From Xanthomonas hyacinthi (GTDB lineage Bacteria; Pseudomonadota; Gammaproteobacteria; Xanthomonadales; Xanthomonadaceae), in the NCBI RefSeq assembly GCF_009769165.1, contig NZ_CP043476.1, positions 558,001 through 622,000 of the forward strand: a stretch of 64,000 bases of DNA, written 5' to 3'. Below, piece after piece: positions 1 through 12,405 of the stretch. The notes under the pieces are model-generated. The model saw nothing but the letters and a program-made list of their open reading frames with translations. It was not told the DNA's origin and searched no databases. The first letter of the stretch is position 1. Each line of letters opens with the position of its first letter. The translations under genes and the position numbers were made by a program.

Positions 1-2004
1 ATCCACCGCACGCGAGACCTTGCCGAGGCCGAGACCGGCGCCGGCGAAGCCGTTGATCCAGAGCTTGTCGAAACCGTACTTGTTCTCAAGGATCCACACC
101 GGCAGCGAGAACGTCTTGCGCGCCTTCGCCGCCAGTTCCGGCTTCCACAGGTACAGGATCCAGGCCAGGGCGAAGCCGGCCAGCGTCAGGAAGAACGGCG
201 GCTGGGTCAGGCCGTGCAGCGCGAACCCGACCGGGCCGTGGAATTCCTCGGCCAGCGCGCCGACCGTATCGCGCGCCGGGGTGTAGAAATCGACGATGCC
301 GCTGAAGAAGCCCAGCGCCTGGCCCTTGATCGCCGCCGCGGTGTGGTGCCCGGCCCAGTCGGTACCGAACAGCATCGGGCCGATGGTGAAGAAGCCGATG
401 GCGATCGACGGGATCGCCAGCAGCACCAGCGGCACCGTCACCACCCACGGCGACTCGTGCGGCTCGTGCGCGCCGTGGCCATGGCCGTGGTCGTGGTCGT
501 CGTGGTCGTCGTGCGCGTGCTCGTCATGCGCATGCGTGGCGTGGGCGTCGGCATGCGCGCTGTCGTGGTGCGCGTGCGCCGGGTGCGCGTCGCGGAAGCG
601 TTCCTTGCCGTGGAAGGTCAGGAACAGCAGGCGGAAGCTGTAGAAGCTGGTGATCAGCACGCCGCCGAGCACCGCCCAGTAGCCGTAGGTCGCGATCCAG
701 CTGTGCGAGGCGTGCGCATGGTGCGCGGCCGCCTCGATGATCGTGTCCTTGGAGTAGAAGCCGGCGAAGAACGGCGTGCCGACCAGGGCCAGGGTGCCGA
801 TCACGCTGGTCCAGTAGGTGACCGGCATGTACTTGCGCAGGCCGCCCATCTTGCGCATGTCCTGCTCGTGGTGCATGCCGATGATCACCGAGCCGGCGGC
901 CAGGAACAGTAGCGCCTTGAAGAAGGCGTGGGTCATCAGGTGGAACAGCGCCGCCGAGTACGCCGACACGCCCAGCGCCACGGTCATGTAGCCCAGCTGC
1001 GACAGCGTCGAATAGGCGACCACGCGCTTGATGTCGTTCTGCACGATGCCGATCAGGCCGGTGAAGAACGCGGTGGTGGCGCCGATGAACAGCACGAAGT
1101 CCAGCGCGGTCTGCGACAGCTCGAACAGCGGCGACATGCGCGCCACCATGAAGATGCCGGCGGTGACCATGGTCGCGGCGTGGATCAGCGCCGAGATCGG
1201 GGTCGGGCCTTCCATCGAGTCGGGCAGCCACACGTGCAGCGGCACCTGCGCCGACTTGCCCATCGCGCCGATGAACAGGCAGATGCAGATGATCGTCGCC
1301 ACGTTCCACGGGTGGCCCTGGAACAGCTGCACCTGGGCCAGGCCGCCGGCCGCCTCGCTGCCGAGCACCGCGGTGGCGTTGGCGAACACGGTGGCGTAGT
1401 CGAGCGTGCCGAACCACAGCAGCACGCCGGCGATGCCGAGGATGAAGCCGAAATCGCCGACACGGTTGACCAGGAACGCCTTCATGTTGGCGAACACCGC
1501 GCTCGGGCGCTTGAACCAGAACCCGATCAGCAGGTACGACACCAGGCCCACCGCTTCCCAGCCGAAGAACAGCTGCAGGAAGTTGTTGCTCATCACCAGG
1601 CTCAGCATCGAGAAGGTGAACAGCGAGATGTAGCTGAAGAAACGCTGGTAGCCCGGATCCTCGGCCATGTAGCCGATGGTGTAGACGTGCACCAGCAGCG
1701 ACACGAAGGTCACCACCACCATCATCATCGCGGTCAGGCGGTCGACCATGAAGCCGACGTGGGCCGCGTAGTGGCCGACCTCGAAGAAGGTATAGATGTT
1801 CTGGTTGAACGGCGCCGCGCCCTGCCCGACCAGCTGGTACAGGGTCCAGCACGACAGCGCGCAGCTCACCGCCACGCCGAGGATGGTGACGCACTGGGCG
1901 CCCTTGCGGCCGACCTGGCGACCGAACAGGCCGGCGACGATGCTGCCGAACAGCGGCGCAAGCACCACCGCGATCAGCAGACTCTTGGAGAGAGTGATTT
2001 CCAT
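1..2004 (-). CDS. nuoL: NADH-quinone oxidoreductase subunit L (NuoL), 3' end outside window
   Basis: Proton-pumping membrane subunit of respiratory complex I. Starts with ATG at 2004, 12 bases after the nuoK stop codon, and reads open for 668 codons to the window edge, so only the last part of the usual ~700-residue protein is missing. The N-terminus reads MEITLSKSLLIAVVLAPLFG, a first membrane helix, and long hydrophobic stretches follow. Around residues 472-517 there is a His/Asp-rich loop with about 17 histidines in 46 residues. Last gene seen of the overlapping nuoA-L operon. Confidence 0.95.
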   Translation of the reverse strand, partial: MEITLSKSLLIAVVLAPLFGSIVAGLFGRQVGRKGAQCVTILGVAVSCALSCWTLYQLVGQGAAPFNQNIYTFFEVGHYAAHVGFMVDRLTAMMMVVVTFVSLLVHVYTIGYMAEDPGYQRFFSYISLFTFSMLSLVMSNNFLQLFFGWEAVGLVSYLLIGFWFKRPSAVFANMKAFLVNRVGDFGFILGIAGVLLWFGTLDYATVFANATAVLGSEAAGGLAQVQLFQGHPWNVATIICICLFIGAMGKSAQVPLHVWLPDSMEGPTPISALIHAATMVTAGIFMVARMSPLFELSQTALDFVLFIGATTAFFTGLIGIVQNDIKRVVAYSTLSQLGYMTVALGVSAYSAALFHLMTHAFFKALLFLAAGSVIIGMHHEQDMRKMGGLRKYMPVTYWTSVIGTLALVGTPFFAGFYSKDTIIEAAAHHAHASHSWIATYGYWAVLGGVLITSFYSFRLLFLTFHGKERFRDAHPAHAHHDSAHADAHATHAHDEHAHDDHDDHDHGHGHGAHEPHESPWVVTVPLVLLAIPSIAIGFFTIGPMLFGTDWAGHHTAAAIKGQALGFFSGIVDFYTPARDTVGALAEEFHGPVGFALHGLTQPPFFLTLAGFALAWILYLWKPELAAKARKTFSLPVWILENKYGFDKLWINGFAGAGLGLGKVSRAVD

Positions 2005-2011
2005 CTACGGG

Positions 2012-2317
2012 TCAGCCCTTCAGCGAATCGACTTCGGCCACGTTGATCGTGTGGCGGGTACGGAACAGCGTGACCAGGATGGCGAGACCGATGGCGGCCT
2101 CGGCCGCGGCCACGGTCAGGATGAAGAACACGAACAGCTGACCGGCGGGGTCGCCGAGCTGGCGCGAGAACGCCACGAAGTTGATGTTGACCGACAGCAG
2201 CATCAGCTCGATCGACATCAGCAGCACGATGACGTTCTTGCGGTTGAGGAAGATGCCGGCCAGGCTGATGCAGAACAGCACCGCGCCGAGCGCCAGCAGG
2301 TGACCCAGGGTGATCAT
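2012..2317 (-). CDS. nuoK: NADH-quinone oxidoreductase subunit K (NuoK)
   Basis: Small membrane subunit of complex I, 101 residues, the normal family length. It begins [15 protein letters not shown] and has three hydrophobic helices; the second carries the acidic residue of the motif SIELML and the third contains [10 protein letters not shown], both typical of NuoK/MrpC-like subunits involved in proton translocation. Its ATG overlaps the nuoJ stop codon by 4 bases (ATGA), which implies translational coupling. Confidence 0.97.
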   Translation of the reverse strand: MITLGHLLALGAVLFCISLAGIFLNRKNVIVLLMSIELMLLSVNINFVAFSRQLGDPAGQLFVFFILTVAAAEAAIGLAILVTLFRTRHTINVAEVDSLKG

Positions 2318-2964
2318 GGCTGGCCCTCCTGCGGTGCCGGGGCCGGGGTGTGCAGCGTGGGCTGCTCGGCGTCCATCTTGACGATGCGCAGCCGGTCGCC
2401 GGCCTTGACCCGCGCCTGCTCGCCGGGATTCTGGGTCTTGATGCCGGTGCGCTTGCGCAGGGTCAGCATCACCGCCGCCACCACCGCCACGGTCAGGATG
2501 ATCGCGGCGAACTCGAACGGCAGCAGGAACTGGGTGAACAGGGTCTTGGCCAGCCAGGTGATGTTGGAGGTGTCGGCGGCCTGCGCGGCGGCGTTGTCGG
2601 CCGGGAACGGGGCGGCGGTGCGCGCCTTGACCCCGACCAGGGTGACCATCTGCACCAGCATCGCCACCGCCACCACCAGCCCGACCGGCAGGTAGCGCAC
2701 CCAGCCCTGGCGCAGCCGCGCGGTATCGATGTCGAGCATCATCACCACGAACAGGAACAGCACCATCACCGCGCCGACGTAGACCAGCGCCAGGGTCACG
2801 CCGAGGAACTCGGCGCCCACCAGCAGCCACACGCAGGCGATCGAGAAGAAGGTCAGGATCAGGCACAGCACCGCATACACGGAGTTGCGCACGCTGATCA
2901 CCGCGCCGGCGGAGACCGCGGCGACGGTGGCGAAGATCCAGAAAGCGATATTTACCCAATCCAT
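2314..2964 (-). CDS. nuoJ: NADH-quinone oxidoreductase subunit J (NuoJ)
   Basis: Membrane subunit of complex I, 216 residues, starting [20 protein letters not shown]. Five hydrophobic helices can be seen, with the family motif [21 protein letters not shown] in the third. The C-terminal tail is hydrophilic and Pro/Ala-rich (about residues 185-216), longer than in compact homologues. It starts 9 bases after the nuoI stop and overlaps nuoK. Confidence 0.96.
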   Translation of the reverse strand: MDWVNIAFWIFATVAAVSAGAVISVRNSVYAVLCLILTFFSIACVWLLVGAEFLGVTLALVYVGAVMVLFLFVVMMLDIDTARLRQGWVRYLPVGLVVAVAMLVQMVTLVGVKARTAAPFPADNAAAQAADTSNITWLAKTLFTQFLLPFEFAAIILTVAVVAAVMLTLRKRTGIKTQNPGEQARVKAGDRLRIVKMDAEQPTLHTPAPAPQEGQP

Positions 2965-2973
2965 TTCAGGACC

Positions 2974-3462
2974 TCAGCGGAAGGCGGCGTCGGCGGCGCG
3001 GCGCTCGGCGATCTCGGCTTCGAGCCGGTCTCCGATCGCCAGCAGCTGCGGCTTGGTGACGATGTTCTCGCCGCGGTTCTCGAAGTGATACTCGAGCACG
3101 TGGGTTTCCACGATCGAGTCCACCGGACAGCTTTCCTCGCAGAAACCGCAGTAGATGCACTTGAACAGGTCGATGTCGTAGCGCGTGGTGCGGCGGGTGC
3201 CGTCCTCGCGCTTGGCCGAATCGATGGTGATCGCCAGTGCCGGGCATACCGCCTCGCACAGCTTGCAGGCGATGCAGCGTTCCTCGCCGTTGGGATAGCG
3301 GCGCAGCGCGTGCAGGCCGCGGAAGCGCACCGACTGCGGGAACTTCTCCATCGGGTACAGCACGGTGTACTTGGGACGGAACGCGTACTTCAGGGTCAGC
3401 CACAGGCCGCCGAGCAGCTCGAGCAACAGCAGGCTCTTGAAATAATGGGTGACTTTATTCAT
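2974..3462 (-). CDS. nuoI: NADH-quinone oxidoreductase subunit I (NuoI), 2x[4Fe-4S]
   Basis: Peripheral-arm ferredoxin-like subunit of complex I, 162 residues. Two four-cysteine motifs are visible, [12 protein letters not shown] and [12 protein letters not shown], each supplying ligands for a [4Fe-4S] cluster (N6a and N6b in the known enzyme) that pass electrons towards NuoB. The ATG lies 3 bases after the nuoH stop. Confidence 0.97.
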   Translation of the reverse strand: MNKVTHYFKSLLLLELLGGLWLTLKYAFRPKYTVLYPMEKFPQSVRFRGLHALRRYPNGEERCIACKLCEAVCPALAITIDSAKREDGTRRTTRYDIDLFKCIYCGFCEESCPVDSIVETHVLEYHFENRGENIVTKPQLLAIGDRLEAEIAERRAADAAFR

Positions 3463-3465
3463 CGC

Positions 3466-4557
3466 TTACACGCCCTTGTGGATCACGCCGTAGAACACCA
3501 TCAATGCCGTCACCGCGATCCACACGATCGTCAGCGGGATGAACACCTTCCAGCCCAGGCGCATGATCTGGTCGTAGCGGTAGCGCGGGAAGCTGGCGCG
3601 GAACCAGATGTAGGCGCTGGCGAAGAACAACACCTTCAGCAGCAGCCACGGCCAGCCGCCGGTCCAGATCCAGTCGACCCACGGCGAGATGTCCGCCGTG
3701 ACCCAGCCCTGGATCGGGCTCAGCCAGCCGCCCAGGAAGAAGATCGAGACCAGGAAGCTGACCAGGATCATGTTGGCGTATTCGGCCAGGAAGAACAGCG
3801 CGAACGCGCCGCCCGAATACTCGACCATGTGCCCGGCGACGATTTCCGACTCGCCCTCGACCACGTCGAACGGCGCGCGGTTGGTCTCGGCCACGCCGGA
3901 CACCCAGTACACGATGAACAGCGGGAACAGCGGCACCAGGAACCAGTCGAAGAAGCCGGAGTTGCCGGCCTGCGCGGCCACGATCGTGCTCAGGTTGAGG
4001 CTGCCGGCGGCGATCATGACCCCGATCAGGGCGAAGCCCATCGCGATCTCGTAGCTGACCACCTGCGCGGCCGAGCGCATCGCGCCCAGGAACGCGTACT
4101 TGGAGTTGGAGGCCCAGCCGGCCAGGATGATGCCGTACACGCCCAGCGAGGTCATCGCCAGCAGGTACAGCAGGCCGGCGTTGGCGTTGGACAGCACCAG
4201 CCTGGCGTCGAACGGCACCACCGCCCAGGCCGCGAACGCCGGCGCCAGGGTGATCAGCGGCGCGATCACGAACATCGCCTTGTGCGAACTGCTGGGCTGG
4301 ATGATCTCCTTGAACAGCAGCTTGAACACGTCGGCGAAGGCCTGGAAGATGCCCATGCCCACGTACATCGGCCCGTGGCGGATGTGCATCCAGCCGATCA
4401 GCTTGCGCTCCCAGACCACGTAGAACGCCACCGCGACGATCACCGGCACCGCGATCAGCAGGATCTTCAGCACGATCCACAGGACCACGCCGACCGCGCC
4501 CAGGCCGACGAACCACTGGTGCAGCGGATCGACCACGTTCAACAGCATCTCGTTCAT
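3466..4557 (-). CDS. nuoH: NADH-quinone oxidoreductase subunit H (NuoH)
   Basis: Membrane subunit forming most of the quinone chamber of complex I, 363 residues. Starts [15 protein letters not shown] at 4557, overlapping the nuoG stop by 4 bases. Family motifs seen include [15 protein letters not shown] in the first cytoplasmic loop and [20 protein letters not shown] in the acidic loop. About eight hydrophobic helices. A longer open frame continues upstream but belongs to nuoG sequence in another frame. Confidence 0.96.
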   Translation of the reverse strand: MNEMLLNVVDPLHQWFVGLGAVGVVLWIVLKILLIAVPVIVAVAFYVVWERKLIGWMHIRHGPMYVGMGIFQAFADVFKLLFKEIIQPSSSHKAMFVIAPLITLAPAFAAWAVVPFDARLVLSNANAGLLYLLAMTSLGVYGIILAGWASNSKYAFLGAMRSAAQVVSYEIAMGFALIGVMIAAGSLNLSTIVAAQAGNSGFFDWFLVPLFPLFIVYWVSGVAETNRAPFDVVEGESEIVAGHMVEYSGGAFALFFLAEYANMILVSFLVSIFFLGGWLSPIQGWVTADISPWVDWIWTGGWPWLLLKVLFFASAYIWFRASFPRYRYDQIMRLGWKVFIPLTIVWIAVTALMVFYGVIHKGV

Positions 4558-6802
4558 GCAGCCACCACCGTTACCCGGCCGGCACCGATCGGCGCCGTCG
4601 CTCCATGGCCGGACTCGATCCAGGCCACCCCCGCCGCGACGCGCGGATCCAGCACCACCGGCAGCGTCGCGTTGCCGACGGCATTGCCGACCTTGACCAC
4701 CTGCCCGGCGGCCACGCCCAGTTGCGCGGCGTGCGCGGGATGCAGGCGGATCGCCGGCGCGTCGTTGAGCGGATGCGCCTGCAGTGCTGGCGCACGGCGC
4801 ACCACCGCATCGGTGCGGTAGATCGCCGGCGTCGCCGCCACTTCGATGCCCTCGCCCGCGGCCGCGCGCTGCGCCGAACCGTGCAGGCTCACGCTGCGCG
4901 GCTGCACGCCGGCACGCAGGCCGGCCAGGTCGGTGAAGTCGAAGCCGGCCAACTGCAGCTCGCCGCCGAGCGCACGCAGCACCCGCCAGCCTTCGCGGGC
5001 CTGGTCGGGCAGCTTGCCGGCGGCGCGCGCCAGCTGCTCGACGCCGTCCAGATTGGTCAGCGTCGCGTCGATCTCGGGCAGCGCGCCGATCGGCAGGATC
5101 ACATCGGCGACGTCGCGGGTGGAGGCGCAGGCAAACTGGCTGAACGCCACCACCTTGGCCGCGCCCAGCGCGGCGCGCGCGGCGCCGGCGTCGGCGAAGT
5201 CCAGGCCCGGCTCGATGCCGTACAGCAGGTAGGCGCTGCGCGGCTCGGCGAACATGCCGGCCACATCGCGCGCGCGCGGCAGCACGCCCAGCCTGGCCAG
5301 GCCGACCGCATTGGCGCCCTGCGGCACGCGGCACAGCGCCGCACCGGTGGCGGCGGCGAAATCGCGCGCGGCGGCGCGCAGCGCGGCGGCCTGCGGATGG
5401 GTCTCGACCAGCGCGCCGACGATCAGCACCGCACGCCCGGCGGCGCCCTGCACGGCCTCGCGCAGCGCCGCATCGGCGAGCGCGGCGGCGAAGCCGGACG
5501 GCGCCACGATCTGCTTGCCGGCCTGGTCGAAGGCGAAATCGAAATCGACCGGATTGATCGAATACACCCGCGCCTGGCGCTGCATCCGCGCCTTGCGGAT
5601 GCGCGCGTGCAGCAGCGGCAGCTCGTGGCGCAGGTTGCTGCCCAGCAGCACGATCACGTCGGCCTGTTCGATCTGCGCCAGCGGCACCGCGAACGGCTCG
5701 GCCACGGCGGCATCGGAGAAATCGCGATTGCCGATGCGGTGGTCCAGGTTGCCGCTGCCCAGGCCATCGGCCAGGCGCGCCAGCAAGGCGCCTTCCTCGT
5801 TGGAGGTGGCCGGGTGCGCGAGCACGCCCAGCGCATCGCCGCGGTTGTCGCCGAGGATCTGCGCGGCGGCGGCCAGGCCATCGGCCCAGGACACTTCCTG
5901 CCACTGGCCATCGATCTTGCGCAGCGGCCGCGTGGCGCGGTCGGCGGCGTACAGGCCCTGGTGCGAATAGCGGTCGCGGTCGGACAGCCAGCACTCGTTG
6001 ACCGCCTCGTTGTCGCGCGGCACGGTGCGCAGCACTTCGCCGCGGCGCACGTGCAGGAACAGGTTCGAGCCCATCGCGTCGTGGTAGCCGAGCGATTCGC
6101 GCGCGGTCAGCTCCCACGGACGCGCGCGGAACTGGAACACCTTGTTGGTCAGCGCGCCGACCGGGCACACGTCGATGACGTTGCCCGACAGCTCGGTGGT
6201 CAGCGGCTTGCCGTCGTAGGTGCCGATCTGCAGGTTCTCGCCGCGGTACATGCCGCCCAGCTCATAGGTGCCGGCGATGTCCGCGGTGAAGCGCACGCAG
6301 CGCGTGCACTGGATGCAGCGGGTCATCTCGGTGGCGACCAGCGGACCGATGTCCTCGTCCGCCACCACGCGCTTGCGCTCGTTGAAGCGGCTGACCGAAC
6401 GGCCGTAGCCCAGCGACACGTCCTGCAGCTCGCACTCGCCGCCCTGATCGCAGATCGGGCAATCCAGCGGGTGGTTGATCAGCAGGAATTCCATCACGCT
6501 GCGCTGGTACTTCAGCGCCTTCTCGCTGCGCGTGGCGACCTTCATGCCGTCCATCACCGGCGTCGCGCACGCAGGCGACGGCTTTGGCGACTTCTCCACG
6601 TCGACCAGGCACATGCGGCAGTTGGCCGCGATCGGCAGCTTTTCGTGGTAGCAGAAGCGCGGGATCGGAATCCCGGCCTTGTCGGCGGCCTGGATGATCA
6701 TCGAGCCCTTCGGCACGACCAGGGACTGGCCGTCGATCTCGACGGTGACGTGTCCCTCCGGCACCACGGCCGGGGTCGCGCCAGGATTGTTGGGTTGCGC
6801 GC

Positions 6803-6806
<4 letters not shown>
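4554..6806 (-). CDS. nuoG: NADH-quinone oxidoreductase subunit G (NuoG)
   Basis: Iron-sulfur subunit of complex I, 750 residues. The N-terminal part carries the [2Fe-2S] motif with [16 protein letters not shown], the cysteines of [18 protein letters not shown], and a ferredoxin-like pair ([11 protein letters not shown]) followed by CPVGALT. The rest is a degenerate molybdopterin-oxidoreductase-like domain rich in Ala. It begins 4 bases inside the nuoF stop (ATGA overlap) and ends in the nuoH start. Confidence 0.96.
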
Positions 6807-8146
<1,340 letters not shown>

Positions 8147-8151
8147 TGCCG

Positions 8152-8679
8152 TTACTCCAACCCGTCCAGCAGCGCGTCGACCTTGTCCTTGGTCAACTGC
8201 TCGTGATAATGGCCGTTGATCACCATCATCGGCGCGCCGGCGCAGCCGGCCAGGCATTCTTCTTCGCGCTTGAGGTAGACGCGGCCGTCGGCGGTGGACT
8301 GGCCCAGCTTGCAGCCGAGCCTCTTTTCCGCATGTGCGACCAGGTCTTCGGCGCCGTTGAGCCAGCAGCTGATGTTGGTGCAGAAGGCGACGTTGTTGCG
8401 GCCGACCTTCTCGGTCTCGAACATCGAGTAGAAGCTGGCGACCTCGTAGGCCCACACCGGCGGCAGCTCCAGGTACTTGGCCACGCCGGCGATCAGCTCG
8501 TCGGTCAGCCAGCCCTGGTTCTGCTCCTGCGCGGCATGCAGGCCCTGCAGCACCGCCGACCGCTTGCGGTCCGGCGGGAACTTGGCCAGCCAGTGATCGA
8601 TGTGCGCGCGCGTCTTCTCGCTCAGCACCAGCATCGGATCGACGTCGCGCGCCGCTTCGAAATTACCTGTCGCCTTCAT
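8152..8679 (-). CDS. nuoE: NADH-quinone oxidoreductase subunit E (NuoE), [2Fe-2S]
   Basis: Thioredoxin-like subunit of complex I, 175 residues. The four cysteine ligands of its [2Fe-2S] cluster lie in CTNISCWL and, about 40 residues on, in CLAGCAGAP. Its ATG overlaps the nuoD stop by 4 bases. Confidence 0.96.
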   Translation of the reverse strand: MKATGNFEAARDVDPMLVLSEKTRAHIDHWLAKFPPDRKRSAVLQGLHAAQEQNQGWLTDELIAGVAKYLELPPVWAYEVASFYSMFETEKVGRNNVAFCTNISCWLNGAEDLVAHAEKRLGCKLGQSTADGRVYLKREEECLAGCAGAPMMVINGHYHEQLTKDKVDALLDGLE

Positions 8680-9983
8680 CGGTCGACCTCACCAAACACC
8701 AGATCATAGGTACCAATCATCGCCACCACGTCGGCCAGCATGTGCCCGCGCACGATCGCGTCCATCGAGGACAGATGGGCGAAGCCGGGCGCGCGCAGAT
8801 GCACGCGGAACGGCTTGTTGGCGCCGTCGGAGGCCAGGTAGCAGCCGAACTCGCCCTTCGGCGCCTCGACCGCGCAATAGGTCTCGCCGGCCGGCACGCA
8901 ATAGCCTTCGCTGAACAGCTTGAAGTGATGGATCAGCGCTTCCATGTCGTCCTTCATCTCCGCGCGCTTGGGCGGGGCGACCTTGAAGTTCTCGACCATC
9001 ACCGGGCCAGGATTGGCCCGCAGCCACTTCACGCACTGCTGGATGATGCGGTTGGATTCGCGCATCTCGGCCACGCGCACCAGGTAGCGGTCGTAGCAGT
9101 CGCCGTTGGTGCCGACCGGGATGTCGAAATCCACCGCGTCGTACTTGGCGTAGGGCTGCTTCTTGCGCAGGTCCCATTCGATGCCCGAGCCGCGCAGCAT
9201 CGCGCCGGTCATGCTCCAGGCATAGGCCTGCTCCGGCGTGATCACGCCGATGCCGACGGTGCGCTGCTTCCAGATGCGGTTGTCGGTGAGCAGGGTCTCG
9301 TACTCGTCGACCCGGCCCGGGAAGCTGCTGGTGAAGTCTTCCAGGAAGTCGAGCATCGAGCCTTCGCGCGCAGCGTTGAGCCGCTTCAGCGCGGCGCCCT
9401 TGTGCCAGCGCGATTCCTGGTACTTGGGCATGCGGTCCGGCAGATCGCGGTAGACGCCGCCGGGCCGGTAGTAGGTCGCGTGCATGCGCGCGCCGGAAAC
9501 CGCCTCGTAGCAGTCCATCAGCTCTTCGCGCTCGCGAAACGCGTACAGCATCACCGCCATCGCGCCCAGGTCCAGGCCGTTGGAGCCGACCCACATCAGG
9601 TGGTTCAGGATGCGGGTGATCTCGTCGAACATGGTGCGGATGTACTGCGCGCGCTCCGGCGCCTCGATCCCCATCAGGGTCTCGATCGCGCGCACGTAGG
9701 CGTGCTCGTTGCACATCATCGACACGTAGTCGAGACGGTCCATGTAGCCGATCGAATGGTTGAACGGCTTGGACTCGGCCAGCTTCTCGGTGCCGCGGTG
9801 CAGCAGGCCGATATGCGGATCGGCGCGGACCACGGTTTCGCCGTCCATTTCCAGGATCAGGCGCAGCACGCCATGCGCGGCCGGATGCTGCGGGCCGAAG
9901 TTCATGGTGTAGTTGCGGATCTCCTGCCTGGCTTCGGCAGGATTGCTGGCGAAGGCGGCGTGCGCCTGCTGATACTCGCTCAC
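8676..9983 (-). CDS. nuoD: NADH-quinone oxidoreductase subunit D (NuoD)
   Basis: Quinone-site subunit of the peripheral arm, 435 residues. The start is a GTG at 9983 ([18 protein letters not shown]), chosen because it overlaps the nuoC stop as GTGA and gives the expected length. Typical sequence: [15 protein letters not shown] near the N-terminus and [10 protein letters not shown] in the middle. A longer open frame upstream is nuoC in another frame. Confidence 0.95.
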   Translation of the reverse strand: MSEYQQAHAAFASNPAEARQEIRNYTMNFGPQHPAAHGVLRLILEMDGETVVRADPHIGLLHRGTEKLAESKPFNHSIGYMDRLDYVSMMCNEHAYVRAIETLMGIEAPERAQYIRTMFDEITRILNHLMWVGSNGLDLGAMAVMLYAFREREELMDCYEAVSGARMHATYYRPGGVYRDLPDRMPKYQESRWHKGAALKRLNAAREGSMLDFLEDFTSSFPGRVDEYETLLTDNRIWKQRTVGIGVITPEQAYAWSMTGAMLRGSGIEWDLRKKQPYAKYDAVDFDIPVGTNGDCYDRYLVRVAEMRESNRIIQQCVKWLRANPGPVMVENFKVAPPKRAEMKDDMEALIHHFKLFSEGYCVPAGETYCAVEAPKGEFGCYLASDGANKPFRVHLRAPGFAHLSSMDAIVRGHMLADVVAMIGTYDLVFGEVDR

Positions 9984-10729
9984 TTGGCGGGCTCCTTGCG
10001 TGCTTCGCCCGCGGCGGTCTGGTAGCGCGCATCGTCGCGGATCACGCGCGGCACGCCGACGCGCGGCTCGACCGAGGTCACCGGCTCGTAGATCACGCGC
10101 TGCCTGGCTTCGTCGTAGCGCACTTCGACGTTGCCGATCAGCGGGAAGTCCTTGCGGAACGGATGGCCGACGAAGCCGTAGTCGGTGAGGATGCGGCGCA
10201 GGTCCGGGTGGCCGGCGAAGACCACGCCGAACAGGTCGAACGCCTCGCGCTCGAACCAGTTCGCGCCCGCCCAGATGTCGGTGACCGAGGCCACCACCGG
10301 CAGGTCTTCGTTCGGCGCGTAGCAACGCACGCGCAGGCGCTGGTTGTGGCGGTAGGAGATCAGCTGCGCGAGCACCGCGTAGCGCTGCTGCGGCACCGGC
10401 AGCGGCTGGATCTCGCCAGCGGCCTCGCCGCTGGGGAATTCGCCCCAGCCGAAACGGCCCATGCCCTTGCCTTCGACGCCGCGACTGAAGCCCTGCGACG
10501 ACACATCGGCGGTATCCCACTCGTCGCTGCCGTAGCCCAGGTAGTCCACCCCGCACAGGTCGGACAATTGCTCGAAACCGAACTCGTCGCGCAGCGCCAG
10601 ACAGGTCGCGTGCCAGGCGTCGGCCGGCACTTCCAGGGTGACTTCGCCACGCGGGAGGACCACGAACATCTGACTGCCGGGAAAACGGGCGCCGAGTCGG
10701 TCGCTAAAGGAAGATGCTTGCTCTGCCAT
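9980..10729 (-). CDS. nuoC: NADH-quinone oxidoreductase subunit C (NuoC)
   Basis: 30 kDa-family subunit of the complex I peripheral arm, 249 residues. The signature ending in [15 protein letters not shown] is present around residue 180-195, after the motif [20 protein letters not shown]. It starts 34 bases after the nuoB stop, the largest gap inside the operon, and its stop overlaps the nuoD start. Confidence 0.95.
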   Translation of the reverse strand: MAEQASSFSDRLGARFPGSQMFVVLPRGEVTLEVPADAWHATCLALRDEFGFEQLSDLCGVDYLGYGSDEWDTADVSSQGFSRGVEGKGMGRFGWGEFPSGEAAGEIQPLPVPQQRYAVLAQLISYRHNQRLRVRCYAPNEDLPVVASVTDIWAGANWFEREAFDLFGVVFAGHPDLRRILTDYGFVGHPFRKDFPLIGNVEVRYDEARQRVIYEPVTSVEPRVGVPRVIRDDARYQTAAGEARKEPAK

Positions 10730-10763
10730 GGGGGCTTGGCGTGCTTTTAAGAAGTAAGAGGGA

Positions 10764-11318
10764 TCAGCGCGCGATGGTCTGGGTTCGCCAGATCTTCTTC
10801 TGCAGCTGCAAGATGCCGTAGACCAGCGCTTCGGCGGTCGGCGGGCAGCCCGGGACGTAGATGTCCACCGGCACGATGCGGTCGCAGCCGCGCACCACCG
10901 AGTACGAGTAATGGTAGTAGCCGCCGCCGTTGGCGCAGCTGCCCATCGAGATCACCCACTTCGGGTCGGGCATCTGGTCGTAGACCTTGCGCAGCGCCGG
11001 GGCCATCTTGTTGACCAGGGTGCCGGCAACGATCATCACGTCGGACTGGCGCGGCGACGGGCGGAACACCACGCCGTAGCGGTCCAGGTCCAGGCGCGCG
11101 GCGCCAGCGTGCATCATCTCCACCGCGCAGCAGGCCAGGCCGAAGGTCATCGGCCACATCGAGCCGGTGCGCGCCCAGTTCAGCAGCGCATCGACACTGG
11201 TGGTCACGTAGCCCTTCTCGAGCAACGGGTTCTCGCCTTCGGGACGCAGGATGTCGTCGACCCGCCCTTCCGGGATCGGGTTGGTCATCAGCCGATCCAG
11301 GGTCTGAATCACTCCCAT
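10764..11318 (-). CDS. nuoB: NADH-quinone oxidoreductase subunit B (NuoB), N2 cluster
   Basis: Carries the terminal [4Fe-4S] cluster N2 that reduces quinone; 184 residues. Cysteine ligands are seen in [22 protein letters not shown] and [11 protein letters not shown]. Start ATG at 11318 ([18 protein letters not shown]), overlapping the end of nuoA by 10 bases. Confidence 0.97.
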   Translation of the reverse strand: MGVIQTLDRLMTNPIPEGRVDDILRPEGENPLLEKGYVTTSVDALLNWARTGSMWPMTFGLACCAVEMMHAGAARLDLDRYGVVFRPSPRQSDVMIVAGTLVNKMAPALRKVYDQMPDPKWVISMGSCANGGGYYHYSYSVVRGCDRIVPVDIYVPGCPPTAEALVYGILQLQKKIWRTQTIAR

Positions 11319-11665
11319 TCGAGCGCTCCCTTCTTCCACACGTAGATAAAACCGAGGAACAGCATGCCGACGAACAGGCCCATGGTGACCAGGGAGCGGG
11401 CGCCCAGGTCCATGAACACTTGCGTCCACGGCACGATGAAGACGATTTCCAGATCGAAGACGATGAACTGGATCGCGATCAGGTAGTAGCGCACGTCGAA
11501 CTTCATGCGCGCGTCTTCGAAGGCCTCGAAGCCGCACTCGTAGGGCGAGAGCTTCTTCGCGTCGGGACGCCGGGGACCGAGGAACCGCCCCACCAGCATC
11601 AGCGCGACGCCGATTGCGGTGGCCACGATCAGAAACAGCAGGGTCGGCAAATATTCGGCCAGCAC
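11309..11665 (-). CDS. nuoA: NADH-quinone oxidoreductase subunit A (NuoA), first nuo gene
   Basis: Small membrane subunit of complex I, 118 residues from a GTG at 11665 ([20 protein letters not shown]). I chose this start because a purine-rich AAGAGAG lies about 10 bases upstream and the product has normal family length; the longer open frame upstream adds a non-membrane segment unlike the family. The signature [10 protein letters not shown] and three helices are present. It lies about 105 bases after the tRNA-Leu gene on the same strand. Confidence 0.93.
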   Translation of the reverse strand: MLAEYLPTLLFLIVATAIGVALMLVGRFLGPRRPDAKKLSPYECGFEAFEDARMKFDVRYYLIAIQFIVFDLEIVFIVPWTQVFMDLGARSLVTMGLFVGMLFLGFIYVWKKGALEWE

Positions 11666-11772
11666 TCGCAATTCTCTCTTGCCTGTGCCCGCGCGCGTGC
11701 CGCGCAGGCATGGGATAGACGATCTTCCGGCAAGGACATGACGTTCCTGCCTGGAAACCGTAGCCAAACCAA

Positions 11773-11857
11773 TGGTGCCCAAGAGGGGACTCGAACCCCT
11801 ACGACCTAAGTCGCTACCACCTCAAGGTAGTGCGTCTACCAATTCCGCCACCTGGGC
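11773..11857 (-). tRNA. tRNA-Leu (anticodon GAG)
   Basis: 85-base tRNA with encoded CCA. The 7-bp acceptor stem GCCCAGG pairs with its 3' partner, the T arm contains GGTTCGAGTCC, there is a long variable arm as in class II tRNAs, and the anticodon loop TTGAGGT gives GAG, reading CUC/CUU. It lies between secG and nuoA on the same strand, so it may be cut from a secG-tRNA-nuo transcript. Confidence 0.97.
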
Positions 11858-11905
11858 TTGCGTATCGCGCGCGGCATCCCGCCGCGCACCATATTGTAAC
11901 CGTCT

Positions 11906-12340
11906 TCAGTCTTTCTGCGATGGGGTAGGCGACTTTTGTTGTGCATTTTCCGGCGCCTGCTGCGCGGGCGGCGCAACGGCGGGTGCGGCGGCCGGCGCGC
12001 TCGACGCCGGCGCCTGCGGGATCTGCAGCTCGCCGGCCGGTGCGGCCGGCGCCGGGGCCGCGGCCTGCGACATCACGCCGAGGTTGGCGTCGGCCGCCGG
12101 GCGCGCGCTATGCCCGGCGTACCAGGCCATGAACAGACTGATGCCGAAGAACACCACCGCCAGCCACTTGGTCGACTTGGACAGGAAGTTGGACGCGCCG
12201 CGCGATCCGAACACGGTGCCGGACGCGCCCGCGCCGAACCCCGAACCCGCCGCCGCGCCGGAACCGCGCTGCATCAGGATCAGCGCGATCATCGCGATCG
12301 CCACCAGCACGTAGACCACATTGAGGATGACCATCAGCAT
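11906..12340 (-). CDS. secG: Preprotein translocase subunit SecG
   Basis: Small membrane partner of SecYE. Of 144 residues, the first ~75 match SecG: helix one (MLMVILNVVYVLVAIAMIAL), the cytoplasmic LMQRGSGAAAGSGFGAGASG with the phenylalanine-glycine rich loop, and a second helix ending MAWYAG. The remaining ~65 residues are a Pro/Ala/Gln tail of low complexity. Follows tpiA on the same strand by 65 bases. Confidence 0.93.
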   Translation of the reverse strand: MLMVILNVVYVLVAIAMIALILMQRGSGAAAGSGFGAGASGTVFGSRGASNFLSKSTKWLAVVFFGISLFMAWYAGHSARPAADANLGVMSQAAAPAPAAPAGELQIPQAPASSAPAAAPAVAPPAQQAPENAQQKSPTPSQKD

Positions 12341-12405
12341 TTCGAAATTCGTCCAGACAGTACGACTTGAAGTAGCGAGCGGCCGCCAGTGCGGCGACCG
12401 TTCGG

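Noticed and set aside
86-6168. Many long overlapping frames on both strands across the nuo region
   Set aside because: High G+C makes antisense frames stay open; the real genes are fixed by complex I motifs and 4-base couplings.
11666-11782. Longer N-terminus for NuoA
   Set aside because: It reads into the tRNA-Leu gene; the GTG at 11665 has a good Shine-Dalgarno and family length.
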